A stretch of DNA of 64,000 nucleotides from an uncultured Nitrososphaerales archaeon (GTDB lineage: Archaea; Thermoproteota; Nitrososphaeria; Nitrososphaerales; Nitrosocaldaceae): assembly GCA_938030895.1 (NCBI GenBank), contig CALHIV010000015.1, positions 1 through 64,000 of the forward strand. The letters run 5' to 3'. Made by a program: the position numbers and the translations under genes. Below, piece after piece: positions 35,605-45,329 of the stretch (its first letter is position 1; each line of letters begins with the position of its first letter). The notes beneath the pieces were generated by a model that saw nothing but the letters and a program-made list of their open reading frames with translations, was not told the origin of the DNA and ran no database searches.

Positions 35605-38217
35605 TTATGCCCTCTTTCTATATTTCTTATGGATATACCATGTTGCTATCCCTCCTACTGCTGGCAACATTAGAATATACTCCACATCTATAGGGAGTTC
35701 ATTGAGTATATCAGTAACCTCACTAGTAACATCTGTATCACTAGTATTGCCATAGGCAGGGTCACTCTTACTCTTACTATCATCTATATTCGATCTTATG
35801 CTATTATCACTATCTGCACCATTACTATTGATCTTTACACTCGTACTCTCCTCAATACCATAGCCAGAGATCTTTGCGGTTACAGTTATAACCCCTTCCC
35901 TATACGCTATGAACCTTGCCATCGCCTTACCCTGTTCATCAGTACTACCATCATACATGTTCGTTAGTACAGCAAGATCGCTACCCCAACTGACCTGCAT
36001 ATTGCTCAATGGTACTCCTGCATAAGATGCATCAAGCGTGACATCGAACTGCTCCATAGGCTTAGCACTCTCTGGGGCAGAGAGTCTCAGAGTTGGAGGA
36101 TCACTACCTATAATCCTCACATCCCTCTTTATTATACCTAATCCATCAACCATTGCTGTTATATCTGTACTCCCATGATTACCAGTGTTACTTGCTTCAA
36201 CTGTGAATAATGTGTAGTATTTGCCTTTTGGGATTATAAGCATATCTGGGGTCTGTAATCCTGATGAGAATAGCAATGCCCTAATATCGCTTCTTGCATG
36301 AACAGGGTAACCATCGGCATCAACAATCTCAAGCGATGCAAGTGCCTTCGAGTCTGATATCGGTTCAAGGGTATTGATGCTAACGTTAAGGTTACCTGCA
36401 CCCCTTATGCTCACACTCCCAGTACTTGTATACCTCAGAAGAGAGCCTACAGCCTCTACCTGTAGTGCAGCATCCCCTTCCTTAACAGCCCTCAACTGCA
36501 CTATAGTATTTGCATGACCCTTAGCGACACTGTTACCTTTGATCACCTCGATCTTACCATCACCCCCTATCCTTAAACTCATATCCTCTGGGGCATATGA
36601 TAGGTAGCCATTGGAGCCCTTGAAGTACACCATGTATGGTATATCCATCCCTTTAGATACCTTGCTCAGCAATGGCTCGCCTACAATGGTTATATCCTTA
36701 GGACCTTGTAGGTTCAACCTGAAGGATGCATCATCAACATAATCAGAGATAGTATATATCTTTGTCTCTGATGCATCATAGCCTACCTTAGCATTTATGA
36801 GTGCTGCTGACTTGCCCTTTGCTATTATAACCCTTGTATCCTCTACAGCAAGTCTGTTGCTTGATAATATATCTATGGGTGTATCCAAAGGTACTATTAC
36901 TGGTCTTATGCTCTTCCCTCCCCCACCCTTATCACTGCTACCATCTTTTCCTCCAGCAATAGTCACCACTTGCACAGCTCCTATCATCTTGCCCTTCCCA
37001 TCAGTGATTATAGGCAATGCATCTGGGAATAACCTTAGCGTTATACTCATCTCCTTACTCTCACCTATGTACTTGCTAGCATCAACATACACTGGTTCTA
37101 CCAACTCCACAAATGCTTGATTGCTGGTAAGGTTATTGCTGCTAGTGGCTATGATGCTGACACATGCTCTATTACTCTTACTCTTATCCTTATCCTTATC
37201 ATTAGCCTGTAGAATCTCATCACACCTCTTATCCGTATTCACGTAAAGAGAGATCACTGCGGTACTCTCACCCTTCTTTATAGTGCCAGTACCCCCAGTG
37301 ATCAACATGCTATCTGGCTTCACCTCAACCCTTATATCCTGTTCAGCATAGATGGCATTTCCATTCTGGTCCTGAAGTTGTACAAAGGCATACACCTCAT
37401 GCCCCCTTACTGCTGGAACCATATCCATAACATACAGCCTTAGCGCTTGCTTATCTGGACTATTAACCCTTATCACACCTTCAGCATACATGTCACCATG
37501 TCTGGCAGTGATTTTTATATCTGGGGTTGGGATCAACATTGTATCCTTTATACTGAACGGGATGTAGGCATAGTTCGTGCCCTCCCTTATCACAATACTA
37601 CTAACTTGTAACAGATCCGTCTTTGACGAATCCAACTCTATCAGGTAGTCTTTATCTGCATACACCGGCTCATCCTTTGCATTCAGTAACTGTACAGCGA
37701 TGTAACCTTCCCTAGGGCCTGTATAGGATAGGTCTGAAGGTTTTATGCTCAATGCTAACCTACTTGGTCTATTCAATGGCTCATACACCCTGACATCTAT
37801 AGTCTCTAGCATCGTTCCTAGCCCTTTGGCAATTACCGTTATTTTCGTCTCTATACTCTTCAACGGTCTGATCTTTACAGCATAAGCATTGCCTATCCTC
37901 TCTATGCTATCACTTATACTTATAGCATCATCCAATACACTTATGCTAGTTATCTCTGGCATGAATGCTACAGGATTGCCTCTATTATCTTGCATCTGAA
38001 TTATGAGATAGGCATCCTCACCCCTAACCAGCTTATCTGGTATTGTTGATAACTTTAATCTGAATGTTGTTGCTCTATTCTTACCACCATCTATATTATC
38101 ACCATTCTTACTACTGCTAGTCTGAGCATTTACAAGCGATGTCTGGGATACCATTACCATTATCACTACCATTACTGCTAAGAGTATTGATACCACTACT
38201 AACCTCATACTATGCAT
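35605..38217 (-). CDS. Large secreted surface protein with Ig-like repeats
   Basis: 870 residues. Signal peptide about 1-31 (VVSILLAVMVVIMVMVSQTSLVNA). The body is a string of beta-sandwich repeats with recurring DLSYTGPREGYIAVQLLNAKDEPVYA-like and LQDQNGNAIYAEQDIRVEV-like units, about six copies of 90-110 residues, resembling invasin/Big-type folds. A low-complexity linker (about 815-845) precedes the C-terminal helix YILMLPAVGGIATWYI and basic KKYRKRA. Probably an anchored surface or S-layer-associated protein. Its place inside the chemotaxis locus is unexplained. Confidence 0.8.
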   Translation of the reverse strand: MHSMRLVVVSILLAVMVVIMVMVSQTSLVNAQTSSSKNGDNIDGGKNRATTFRLKLSTIPDKLVRGEDAYLIIQMQDNRGNPVAFMPEITSISVLDDAISISDSIERIGNAYAVKIRPLKSIETKITVIAKGLGTMLETIDVRVYEPLNRPSRLALSIKPSDLSYTGPREGYIAVQLLNAKDEPVYADKDYLIELDSSKTDLLQVSSIVIREGTNYAYIPFSIKDTMLIPTPDIKITARHGDMYAEGVIRVNSPDKQALRLYVMDMVPAVRGHEVYAFVQLQDQNGNAIYAEQDIRVEVKPDSMLITGGTGTIKKGESTAVISLYVNTDKRCDEILQANDKDKDKSKSNRACVSIIATSSNNLTSNQAFVELVEPVYVDASKYIGESKEMSITLRLFPDALPIITDGKGKMIGAVQVVTIAGGKDGSSDKGGGGKSIRPVIVPLDTPIDILSSNRLAVEDTRVIIAKGKSAALINAKVGYDASETKIYTISDYVDDASFRLNLQGPKDITIVGEPLLSKVSKGMDIPYMVYFKGSNGYLSYAPEDMSLRIGGDGKIEVIKGNSVAKGHANTIVQLRAVKEGDAALQVEAVGSLLRYTSTGSVSIRGAGNLNVSINTLEPISDSKALASLEIVDADGYPVHARSDIRALLFSSGLQTPDMLIIPKGKYYTLFTVEASNTGNHGSTDITAMVDGLGIIKRDVRIIGSDPPTLRLSAPESAKPMEQFDVTLDASYAGVPLSNMQVSWGSDLAVLTNMYDGSTDEQGKAMARFIAYREGVITVTAKISGYGIEESTSVKINSNGADSDNSIRSNIDDSKSKSDPAYGNTSDTDVTSEVTDILNELPIDVEYILMLPAVGGIATWYIHKKYRKRA

Positions 38218-38331
38218 GGATCTAGATCATCTTATCTATAATTAAGCATCTGTATGTAAGCCATCTATATTATATGTATGTATTAAATTGATATGACAGA
38301 CTAAACGATAATTCCTTGCTTAAATCAATCT

Positions 38332-38967
38332 ATGGGCATGAGTAGCATAGTAGGAGGAAGTGGGGTTGATGAGGTTGATGACTCTAACAGGTTAAATGCT
38401 ATATCAAATGTTATAAAGTTCACCATAATGAACAGGTGCATTAATGCAATAGATACAATGCTGAACGATAAGAGCACTATAGATTCTTTAAGTATAGAGT
38501 ATATAACACTTGATAATATCTATGAGAAGTTCGATCCAGAGCATGTTGTATTCGCCGTTTACATAAAGGGTATAGGGGAGATAACACTAACGCTCTTACT
38601 TGTTATAGAGGTTGAGGATGGGGAGAGACTAGCATCGATACTTATAGGTAATACTATAGGCAATGCTATAACTGATGAACTAGTAACATCAGCTATAGCA
38701 GAGTTTGGTAATATACTGCTTGCTGGTGCATTCACGAACGCTCTTACACATTTTACTGGATTCCGTATAGACTGTACAGCACCAGGATATGCAAAGGATA
38801 GCCTAGCAAGCATACTCGAGTACATAATTGTTGATAGTGACTCTACTGAGTTCATATATGCAGATGGTAAGTTATCATTCATGACAAATAAAGATCTTGC
38901 ATTACATATATCTGTGCTAATACCAAGCGAGGATGCAAAGAAATTGGTTGATGTAATGTTCAGATAA
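38332..38967 (+). CDS. cheC: Chemotaxis phosphatase CheC
   Basis: 211 residues. DELVTSAIAEFGNILLAGAFTNALTHFTG matches the CheC phosphatase helix (the E-x2-N pair). A second, weaker copy expected near the C-terminus is not clear. CheC removes phosphate from CheY and binds CheD. cheD begins directly at its stop codon. An acidic/Asp-rich N-terminus precedes the domain. Confidence 0.9.
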   Translation: MGMSSIVGGSGVDEVDDSNRLNAISNVIKFTIMNRCINAIDTMLNDKSTIDSLSIEYITLDNIYEKFDPEHVVFAVYIKGIGEITLTLLLVIEVEDGERLASILIGNTIGNAITDELVTSAIAEFGNILLAGAFTNALTHFTGFRIDCTAPGYAKDSLASILEYIIVDSDSTEFIYADGKLSFMTNKDLALHISVLIPSEDAKKLVDVMFR

Positions 38968-39510
38968 GTGGTAGAAATGAGTTCTCTTAGCTGTAATAGT
39001 AGGAATAATACAACCGCAACCACAACTGCAACTACAACTATTCATGTGAAGATAGGCGAGTTAGCAGTGAGCAGGGATCGTCCATTAACCACTATAGTTG
39101 GATCATGCATAGCATGTTGCATATATGATGATCAGAGTAAGATAGCAGGAATGGCACATATAATGCTACCAACGAAGAAGACCAATAATAATACTAATAT
39201 TGATACAAAAGCAAAGTATGCAGATACTGCTATAAAGAACCTTGTGGACTTGCTCGTAAAGAATGGTGCAAATATCAACAATCTCAAGGCAAAGATAGTT
39301 GGAGGGGCTAGGATATTTGCGCATGAGAGTGATATGGATATGTTCAACATTGGAGAGAGGAACGCAGAGAAGGTAAGAGAGATATTGAAGGAATATAGGA
39401 TAATGATAGTTGCTGAGGATATAGGAGGGAGGACGGGAAGGAATGTAGTGTTAGATCCTTCTACATTAACAATAAAGGTGAAGGGTAATGGTTATGAGAA
39501 GATTCTCTAG
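38968..39510 (+). CDS. cheD: Chemoreceptor glutamine deamidase CheD
   Basis: 180 residues. Catalytic Cys in TTIVGSCIACCIYDD and His in AGMAHIMLP are present, followed by KIVGGARIF and FNIGERNAEKVREIL, standard CheD segments. It deamidates receptor glutamines and is controlled by CheC. A Thr/Asn-rich N-terminus (NNTTATTTATTT-like) is a small repeat expansion. GTG at 38968 abuts cheC; ATG at 38977 is also possible. Confidence 0.93.
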   Translation: MVEMSSLSCNSRNNTTATTTATTTIHVKIGELAVSRDRPLTTIVGSCIACCIYDDQSKIAGMAHIMLPTKKTNNNTNIDTKAKYADTAIKNLVDLLVKNGANINNLKAKIVGGARIFAHESDMDMFNIGERNAEKVREILKEYRIMIVAEDIGGRTGRNVVLDPSTLTIKVKGNGYEKIL

Positions 39511-39528
39511 AGTATAGAGGTGCTTATT

Positions 39529-40293
39529 ATGATAGATGAATACACCTATGGGAGATTAAGAGATATAATCAAGGCTAGAACTGGTATAGATATCTCATGC
39601 TATAGCACTAGCTTCATATCAAGGAGGCTCGAATACAGGATGAATTCATATAACATCAAGGATCATAAGGAGTATATTAGATTACTTGAAGATGGTGATG
39701 AGCTCAATATATTCATAGCAAATCTAAGCATAAATGTGACTGAGTTCTTTAGAGACCCAGATGTCTTTGATAGGTTTAGAGATATACTCAAAGGGCATAA
39801 TAATGTAAGGATATGGAGTGTAGGTTGTGCAAGTGGAGAAGAGCCATACACAATAGCAATTATAGCAAAGAATGATGGGGTTAGGTGTAGTATACTTGCT
39901 AGTGATATAAGTAAGAAGGCTATAGCATATGCGAGAGACGGAGTCTACTCTTCTAAATCATTAAGGAATATCCCTAGAGATATTCTTGAGAGGTATTTCA
40001 TGGCAACAACCAATGGTTATATTGTAAAGAAGGAGATAAGGGATATGGTTACATTTGAGGTTAGAGATGTCACAAGGAGTGTTCCTGAGGGGGACTTTGA
40101 TTTCATCTTCTGTAGGAACATGCTAATATATATGGATCATGTAAATAGGAATAGGGTACTAAGCAATATATGTAATGTGCTGAAGCAGAACGGTTATCTT
40201 ATACTTGGCAAGTCAGAATATATAAGTAATCACAACGCCTTATCACTATCGTGTATAGATACCAGAACAAAGATATATAGAAAGAATCTTTAA
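39529..40293 (+). CDS. cheR: Chemoreceptor methyltransferase CheR
   Basis: About 254 residues. N-terminal helical domain (SRRLEYRMNSYNIKDHKEYIRLL; NLSINVTEFFRDPDVF) and SAM-binding domain (WSVGCASGEEPYTIAI; DFIFCRNMLIYMD). It methylates receptor glutamates using S-adenosylmethionine. ATG 39529 follows GAGG at 39517-39520, better placed than the GTG at 39520. Last gene of cheC-cheD-cheR. Confidence 0.95.
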   Translation: MIDEYTYGRLRDIIKARTGIDISCYSTSFISRRLEYRMNSYNIKDHKEYIRLLEDGDELNIFIANLSINVTEFFRDPDVFDRFRDILKGHNNVRIWSVGCASGEEPYTIAIIAKNDGVRCSILASDISKKAIAYARDGVYSSKSLRNIPRDILERYFMATTNGYIVKKEIRDMVTFEVRDVTRSVPEGDFDFIFCRNMLIYMDHVNRNRVLSNICNVLKQNGYLILGKSEYISNHNALSLSCIDTRTKIYRKNL

Positions 40294-40317
40294 TCAAGAT
40301 TGGTTGGCATAGGCAGA

Positions 40318-40411
40318 TAACTACCTACATACCTACTTAACTACAACTACAACTACCTATCTACAACTACAATTACCTACAACTACATACAACATACCTA
40401 CAACTACCTAA
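40318..40411. repeat. ACTACCTAC/ACTACAACT simple repeats
   Basis: Degenerate CTACAACTAC and CTACATAC units fill the gap between the convergent cheR and arlJ genes. No other signal was seen. Confidence 0.8.
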
Positions 40412-41881
40412 CTAACTGAATATGCTTGTTGGATCCATGATCATAACCAACTCCATCAGCTTTGACATGAATATATCTGTTGTATACATAGTTGCTGAAC
40501 CTAACATGATATATAGGCCGAGATTGAACCATACAGTCTTGAAGTAACCTCCTCTAGCAATCTTACCTGCTAGAGCATTTATTATAGAGATGATAACAAC
40601 TATAACAGGCAACAATGTCTGTAGCAGTGCTGGATCCACAACGCTTAATGGCATTATCATCTGTACCTCCTTGCTACTGAACAGTCTTGAGAATATCTGG
40701 GTTAGCGTAGCCATAAGGCTTAATGTTGCTAGAGATAGTACGTGTAGTATGAGCAGCGTCATATCAAATACTTTTGCTATCTGAAGCCTCTTATTGTAGA
40801 GTTCGTTCAGTGCAGTAACAAGATTAGCTAAGGTTGATCCTACAATACCCATGTTTGCACCCTTCTGCAGTGCTTTCACTACTATTATATTGGTATCTGT
40901 GATAATCTTGTTTGCTGTCTCAGTAGATAACTGCTCAAATGCATCCTCAACATTAACCTTGTTCTCAACCCTGTTAAGCAATGCTTTAAGATATGGATTT
41001 AATGGACCAAAATCACTCTTCAACGCTGTTCTGAGCGTGTTTCGCAACGAACCTATAGTAGAGTAGATCTCACCAAAGTACCTTACAAATGCTGGATACC
41101 AATAGTTGAGAGTGTAAACCTTGTTCTCTATCTTCCTTGTATAGTAACCTAAAGCTATAAGTGGTAATGATGCAATTGCCATAGCAAGTAACTTGCTAGC
41201 AAGGATATCTGTTATGAATAAGAGCAATGCTATCCCTATGCTACTTGCTATACATGGATAAGCAAATAGCCTATATCTACTTGCCAAACTTCTACTCTCA
41301 CTAACTATCTCATCTCTAGGGAAGCCTTTATACATAAGGTATACAAATGCACCAAGCCCAGCGGGAGATGCGAATATGCTCACAATTATCATATTGCTAT
41401 CTGCAGAGCCTGAGAATATGCCCATGATTATTGAGGCTGCTATCATGAATATTGCTGTAGACATCATCGTTGAGTATAATCCAGTGAGCAACTTTATGCT
41501 CTCCAACTGTTTCTCATAATGTGTCTTGTATGCCTGTACTGTAACATCCAACTCCTGCTTCAAGAACTGTGCTAGATTCTCTCCTAACCTTATTATCTGC
41601 GCCAACTTCATAAGCATCTGGTTGAATGCAAGATCACTGCTAAGGAACCTTGATGCTACTAACTCAGATGCATGTGCAAGGTTGTACCTCCATGTTATGC
41701 CTAAAGCATATATATCTTGCATGGCCTTTGAGTAGTGCGCATAACTAGATGTTCTAGCAACATTTATCAGTTCAGTTGCTGATACTTGCCCAGTTGAGAT
41801 GGAGTAGAGGAATGTTACAAAGTATAGCATCGCTCTACTAACACTACTCTGCTTCGTCACTAACTTATTTAGCAGTCTCAT
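40412..41881 (-). CDS. arlJ: Archaellum platform protein ArlJ (FlaJ)
   Basis: 489 residues. Polytopic membrane protein of the T2SS F/TadC class: membrane segments near 140-180, 205-250 and 385-480, with cytoplasmic domains carrying KALQKGANMGIVGSTLANLVTAL. It is the membrane platform on which the ArlI ATPase works. Its 5' end overlaps arlI by 17 bases. Last gene of the operon. Confidence 0.92.
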   Translation of the reverse strand: MRLLNKLVTKQSSVSRAMLYFVTFLYSISTGQVSATELINVARTSSYAHYSKAMQDIYALGITWRYNLAHASELVASRFLSSDLAFNQMLMKLAQIIRLGENLAQFLKQELDVTVQAYKTHYEKQLESIKLLTGLYSTMMSTAIFMIAASIIMGIFSGSADSNMIIVSIFASPAGLGAFVYLMYKGFPRDEIVSESRSLASRYRLFAYPCIASSIGIALLLFITDILASKLLAMAIASLPLIALGYYTRKIENKVYTLNYWYPAFVRYFGEIYSTIGSLRNTLRTALKSDFGPLNPYLKALLNRVENKVNVEDAFEQLSTETANKIITDTNIIVVKALQKGANMGIVGSTLANLVTALNELYNKRLQIAKVFDMTLLILHVLSLATLSLMATLTQIFSRLFSSKEVQMIMPLSVVDPALLQTLLPVIVVIISIINALAGKIARGGYFKTVWFNLGLYIMLGSATMYTTDIFMSKLMELVMIMDPTSIFS

Positions 41882-43544
41882 ACTTTACACCCATCCTCTC
41901 CATATATGCTTGTAGACCAATCTCCTTAACCTTCACTATATGGTTGTATACATCGTGGTAGTTGAAGATCTTGCTGTTTATCCAATGCCTTATTATAGAG
42001 GCTCTAATCTCCAACTCATCATAGAGTAGCGATTCATCCTTCTTTGATAATCCCCTTCTTACCAGCAGTTTGGTAGCGAATAGTGCGCTACTCCCCTTCC
42101 CCCTATACAATGCTATATCCTCTCCAGGGTCCCAGTTGAATACTGGGATGAACATTATGCTATCAGTTGCAGGGTTATAGCCTATTATCTCGTTTATGCT
42201 CAGCACTCTCCTAACCAGTTTGCCCTGTTTGCCTTGTACTGCACTCTGGAAGAGCGCTATGTTAAGATTATCTATATGGGTTTTAGGGACATTTATTGGC
42301 TCATTTGTAAGCCTCTGTATTAGACTTGCTACTGTTGCAGCATGGAAGGTGCTAATCACAGGATGCCCAGTCTGCATAGCCTGGAATGCTATATTCCCTT
42401 CAGCCCCCCTTATCTCACCAACCAGTATGTAGTTTGGTCTCTGCCTCAATGCTGCCTTTAGAAGGTCGAACATAGTAACACTTGACTGGGGATTACCTGT
42501 ATCCCTTGTAACCTCACTGGTCCAGTTAGCATGTGGGAGCGTTATCTCTGGTGTATCCTCTATGCTAACAACCTTCCATGTAGGGCTTATGAATGCACAT
42601 GAAGCCATCAGTGTAGTTGTCTTGCCAGATGCGGTCTCTCCACATATGAATATGCTCATACCCTCATTTATCATCATCCAGAGGTATGCTGCCTCTCTAG
42701 CATCTAATGTGTTCGATGCAACTATCTGTGTTATAGATAATGGTACGCTAGCAAACCTTCTAACTGTAGCATTTGTACCCCTCCTACTTATATCCTTGCC
42801 AAATACTATGTTTATCCTAGAACCCTCAGGGAGTGTAGCATCGATCACAGGTCTAGCATGTGATATCGTCTTGCCTACCTGCTCAGCCATGTTTATCATA
42901 AGCTCTTCAACATCATCATTGCTGAGCCATACACTAGACTTTAATGGACCGAAGAGCTTGTGAACCACATATACATTCCCATTACCCATTATAGTTATAT
43001 CCTCCAGGTAAGGATCTGTAAGGAAGGGCTCGAGTAGACTAAGACCTATCCTCCTCCTTATGAAGTGATACTTGAGGTACTCAAACTCCTCAGCATTCAC
43101 TAGCACCTTGTTATTCTTGAGTGAAGCCTTTGAGTAATCTACATCCCCATTCACCTTAACACATGTATTAGATAGGAACTCATCGAGGATGAGGAACTTC
43201 TCCTGATACTCATTTGGAGGACTTATAGATCCAGCATGTATAGCAAATATCTTGTTTATCGCTTGCATAAGAAGTGGATGGGGCTCTGGAGGTTCTATAA
43301 CACCATACAATGTGTATCCATCAGCGCTCTCCTGCATAGCATATACATGTATGAATACCTGCTCACTTATTGGGTAGAGCAGGTTGGGCTTCTTGATGAA
43401 CTTCAGGCTATCCTCCAACTTCTCATAGAATGCTGGCACACTATATCCAGTGCTTACAAACCTCTCAACATACTCTCTAAGATACCTGTACTTGCTTATG
43501 AGTTCTTGGAATCTCTTGTTCTTTATCTGCATCTGAATAGACAT
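41865..43544 (-). CDS. arlI: Archaellum motor ATPase ArlI (FlaI)
   Basis: 559 residues, type II/IV secretion ATPase. Walker A GETASGKTTTLMA, Asp box VSIEDTPEI, Walker B ILVGEIRGAE and the His box TGHPVISTFHAA are complete. It drives assembly and rotation of the archaellum. It overlaps arlJ at its 3' end; arlH is 34 bases upstream. Confidence 0.96.
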   Translation of the reverse strand: MSIQMQIKNKRFQELISKYRYLREYVERFVSTGYSVPAFYEKLEDSLKFIKKPNLLYPISEQVFIHVYAMQESADGYTLYGVIEPPEPHPLLMQAINKIFAIHAGSISPPNEYQEKFLILDEFLSNTCVKVNGDVDYSKASLKNNKVLVNAEEFEYLKYHFIRRRIGLSLLEPFLTDPYLEDITIMGNGNVYVVHKLFGPLKSSVWLSNDDVEELMINMAEQVGKTISHARPVIDATLPEGSRINIVFGKDISRRGTNATVRRFASVPLSITQIVASNTLDAREAAYLWMMINEGMSIFICGETASGKTTTLMASCAFISPTWKVVSIEDTPEITLPHANWTSEVTRDTGNPQSSVTMFDLLKAALRQRPNYILVGEIRGAEGNIAFQAMQTGHPVISTFHAATVASLIQRLTNEPINVPKTHIDNLNIALFQSAVQGKQGKLVRRVLSINEIIGYNPATDSIMFIPVFNWDPGEDIALYRGKGSSALFATKLLVRRGLSKKDESLLYDELEIRASIIRHWINSKIFNYHDVYNHIVKVKEIGLQAYMERMGVKYETAK

Positions 43545-43578
43545 CGTTGATCACTCAACCGTTCAATCTGCTACATGA

Positions 43579-44280
43579 TTACGCATTTGCCATGGCTATA
43601 GGCACTATCTTTAAGCCAAATATACTACTAACCTCAGCACTGAACTGTGAGTTCACCTGCCCCATAGAGCCTAGTATCTTGACTATCTCGACGGATTTAA
43701 CATCTCTCCCAGCTATATTCACAGATCTGAGCCTTATATAACAGTCAGATGCAGACCTCAGTTTAGAGCCTATACTCTCATTTATCGATGATGGATGTGC
43801 TGTAAGCACTATGCTTATACCATTTGTAACCAGATTCTTGCATCTGGTTATGAAATCCAATATCGCCTCTTCTTCAGCATACATGGTTAGCAATGAGATT
43901 GAATCTATAACTACGGCATCGAACCTATCAGCATTTGCATTAATATATCTGCTTATTATTGGGAGTAGATACTTTGCATGCTCTTTAGACCACTTTGCAC
44001 CATACACATGTAATGGAAGCATTATCAACCTCCTCTTAAGGAATGGTATAGAGAAGTTATAGGTTATAGCCTTCATCTTATCTATGTATTCCCTTATGTT
44101 ATTCTCGCTTATCATAAGAACCCTCATACCTGCTGCAAGCATACCATAGGTGAATAGTGCTGCAATGACACTCTTTCCAGATCCATGCTCTCCCTCTATA
44201 AGTATGAGGGAGGGTAATGGTAGCCCTCCTCCCAACTGTCTATCTATCTCCTCATTGGTTGTTGAGATTATCTTTACCAT
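43579..44280 (-). CDS. arlH: Archaellum ATP-binding protein ArlH (FlaH)
   Basis: 233 residues, RecA-like fold. Walker A EGEHGSGKSVIAAL (about 29-42) and Walker B AVVIDSISLL are present. ArlH forms a ring with ArlI beneath the platform, and ATP binding regulates the motor. Family length is about 230. Confidence 0.93.
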   Translation of the reverse strand: MVKIISTTNEEIDRQLGGGLPLPSLILIEGEHGSGKSVIAALFTYGMLAAGMRVLMISENNIREYIDKMKAITYNFSIPFLKRRLIMLPLHVYGAKWSKEHAKYLLPIISRYINANADRFDAVVIDSISLLTMYAEEEAILDFITRCKNLVTNGISIVLTAHPSSINESIGSKLRSASDCYIRLRSVNIAGRDVKSVEIVKILGSMGQVNSQFSAEVSSIFGLKIVPIAMANA

Positions 44281-44305
44281 AGAGCAGACTCACCACCTAT
44301 AATCA

Positions 44306-44839
44306 TCATGATGTTGTGCTTGCTAGCGTTGCTACAACACCATTATCTGTAGAGATTGTTATGACTATACTCTTTGATGGTGTAGAGGTTATAGGATGGC
44401 TCAGCATAGCATCTATCCTAGCACTCTCCTTTGGGTTCAATATATTAGGATCTATAACATCGTTCTGTATGTTCAGTATCCATTGCCCCTCTGCCAGTGT
44501 ATTACTGTATGATAACCTCTCTATATGCATGGTATCATTGTTATTGTTCATAGAATCTGTATAGTAGTAAGTCACAATTAAGTCAAAGTATGTATAGTTA
44601 AATAACTTACTCTTACCATCATTCTTCAATGTAAAGGTTATATGCCTTCTATCATTGCCATCTATCACTAGATCGCTTATATCTATGCTAGTCTCATTAA
44701 TGCTCTTCCTCATCATAGCACTCTTAACCATAGCATCATCTGTCTTATGCATATTAGTTGCAACTGTTAACATAACTGCTAGAGAGGTTAGTATGGCTAT
44801 GAACATTATTGCAGATGCTATTATTATGCTGAAACCCAT
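44306..44839 (-). CDS. arlF: Archaellum stator-type protein ArlF (FlaF)
   Basis: 177 residues. The N-terminal helix MGFSIIIASAIMFIAILTSLAVML is characteristic of ArlF. The rest is an external beta-sandwich that in characterised archaella binds the S-layer to hold the motor still. Its position between arlG and arlH supports the call. Confidence 0.82.
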   Translation of the reverse strand: MGFSIIIASAIMFIAILTSLAVMLTVATNMHKTDDAMVKSAMMRKSINETSIDISDLVIDGNDRRHITFTLKNDGKSKLFNYTYFDLIVTYYYTDSMNNNNDTMHIERLSYSNTLAEGQWILNIQNDVIDPNILNPKESARIDAMLSHPITSTPSKSIVITISTDNGVVATLASTTS

Positions 44840-44849
44840 GGAGGATCAA

Positions 44850-45323
44850 TCAGGTTGAGAATATGTACTCATCAGTTATCCCATTTGGCAATGCTACCTT
44901 CAGCATATATGTCTTACCTGCTTCTATCGCATTACTTAGTGTTATTGTAATCTCCTTTGTCTGCTTAGGATTCCATATGCCAGTATCAGCATTATCGTAA
45001 ACCCATTTTGGGACAGTTGCTGAATTGTATGGTATCCTTTGTAGTGCATTAACCTCTCCAAAGTATATGTCAACTGCATCAAGGTTGGATATGCTATACA
45101 TGCCAGTATTCTTAATCCATGCCTTTACAGTAGTACTATTGGCACTAGCATTAACATATATCACCTTGATGTTAGTTAGAGCAACCTCTCTTTGCATCTG
45201 TGTCTGTGTAGCAAAGAATGATTGGATGATAGTGCTCTTGCTTATAACAGTACTTGCAAATATCGCTGCTATGGTTATTGATGCTATGAGCAGTATGCTC
45301 TCTGTGAATACAGCAGAGACCAT
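44850..45323 (-). CDS. arlG: Archaellum stator-type protein ArlG (FlaG)
   Basis: 157 residues. N-terminal helix VFTESILLIASITIAAIFASTVI and an external beta domain (AWIKNTGMYSISNLDAVDIYFGE). ArlG and ArlF are similar in layout; the order G-F-H-I-J and the N-terminal sequence favour ArlG here. It ends 10 bases before the arlF start. Confidence 0.82.
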   Translation of the reverse strand: MVSAVFTESILLIASITIAAIFASTVISKSTIIQSFFATQTQMQREVALTNIKVIYVNASANSTTVKAWIKNTGMYSISNLDAVDIYFGEVNALQRIPYNSATVPKWVYDNADTGIWNPKQTKEITITLSNAIEAGKTYMLKVALPNGITDEYIFST

Positions 45324-45329
45324 AGCATA

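Noticed and set aside
40318-40411. CRISPR array or origin iterons
   Set aside because: Simple ACTAC-type microsatellite with no regular spacer and no replication gene nearby.
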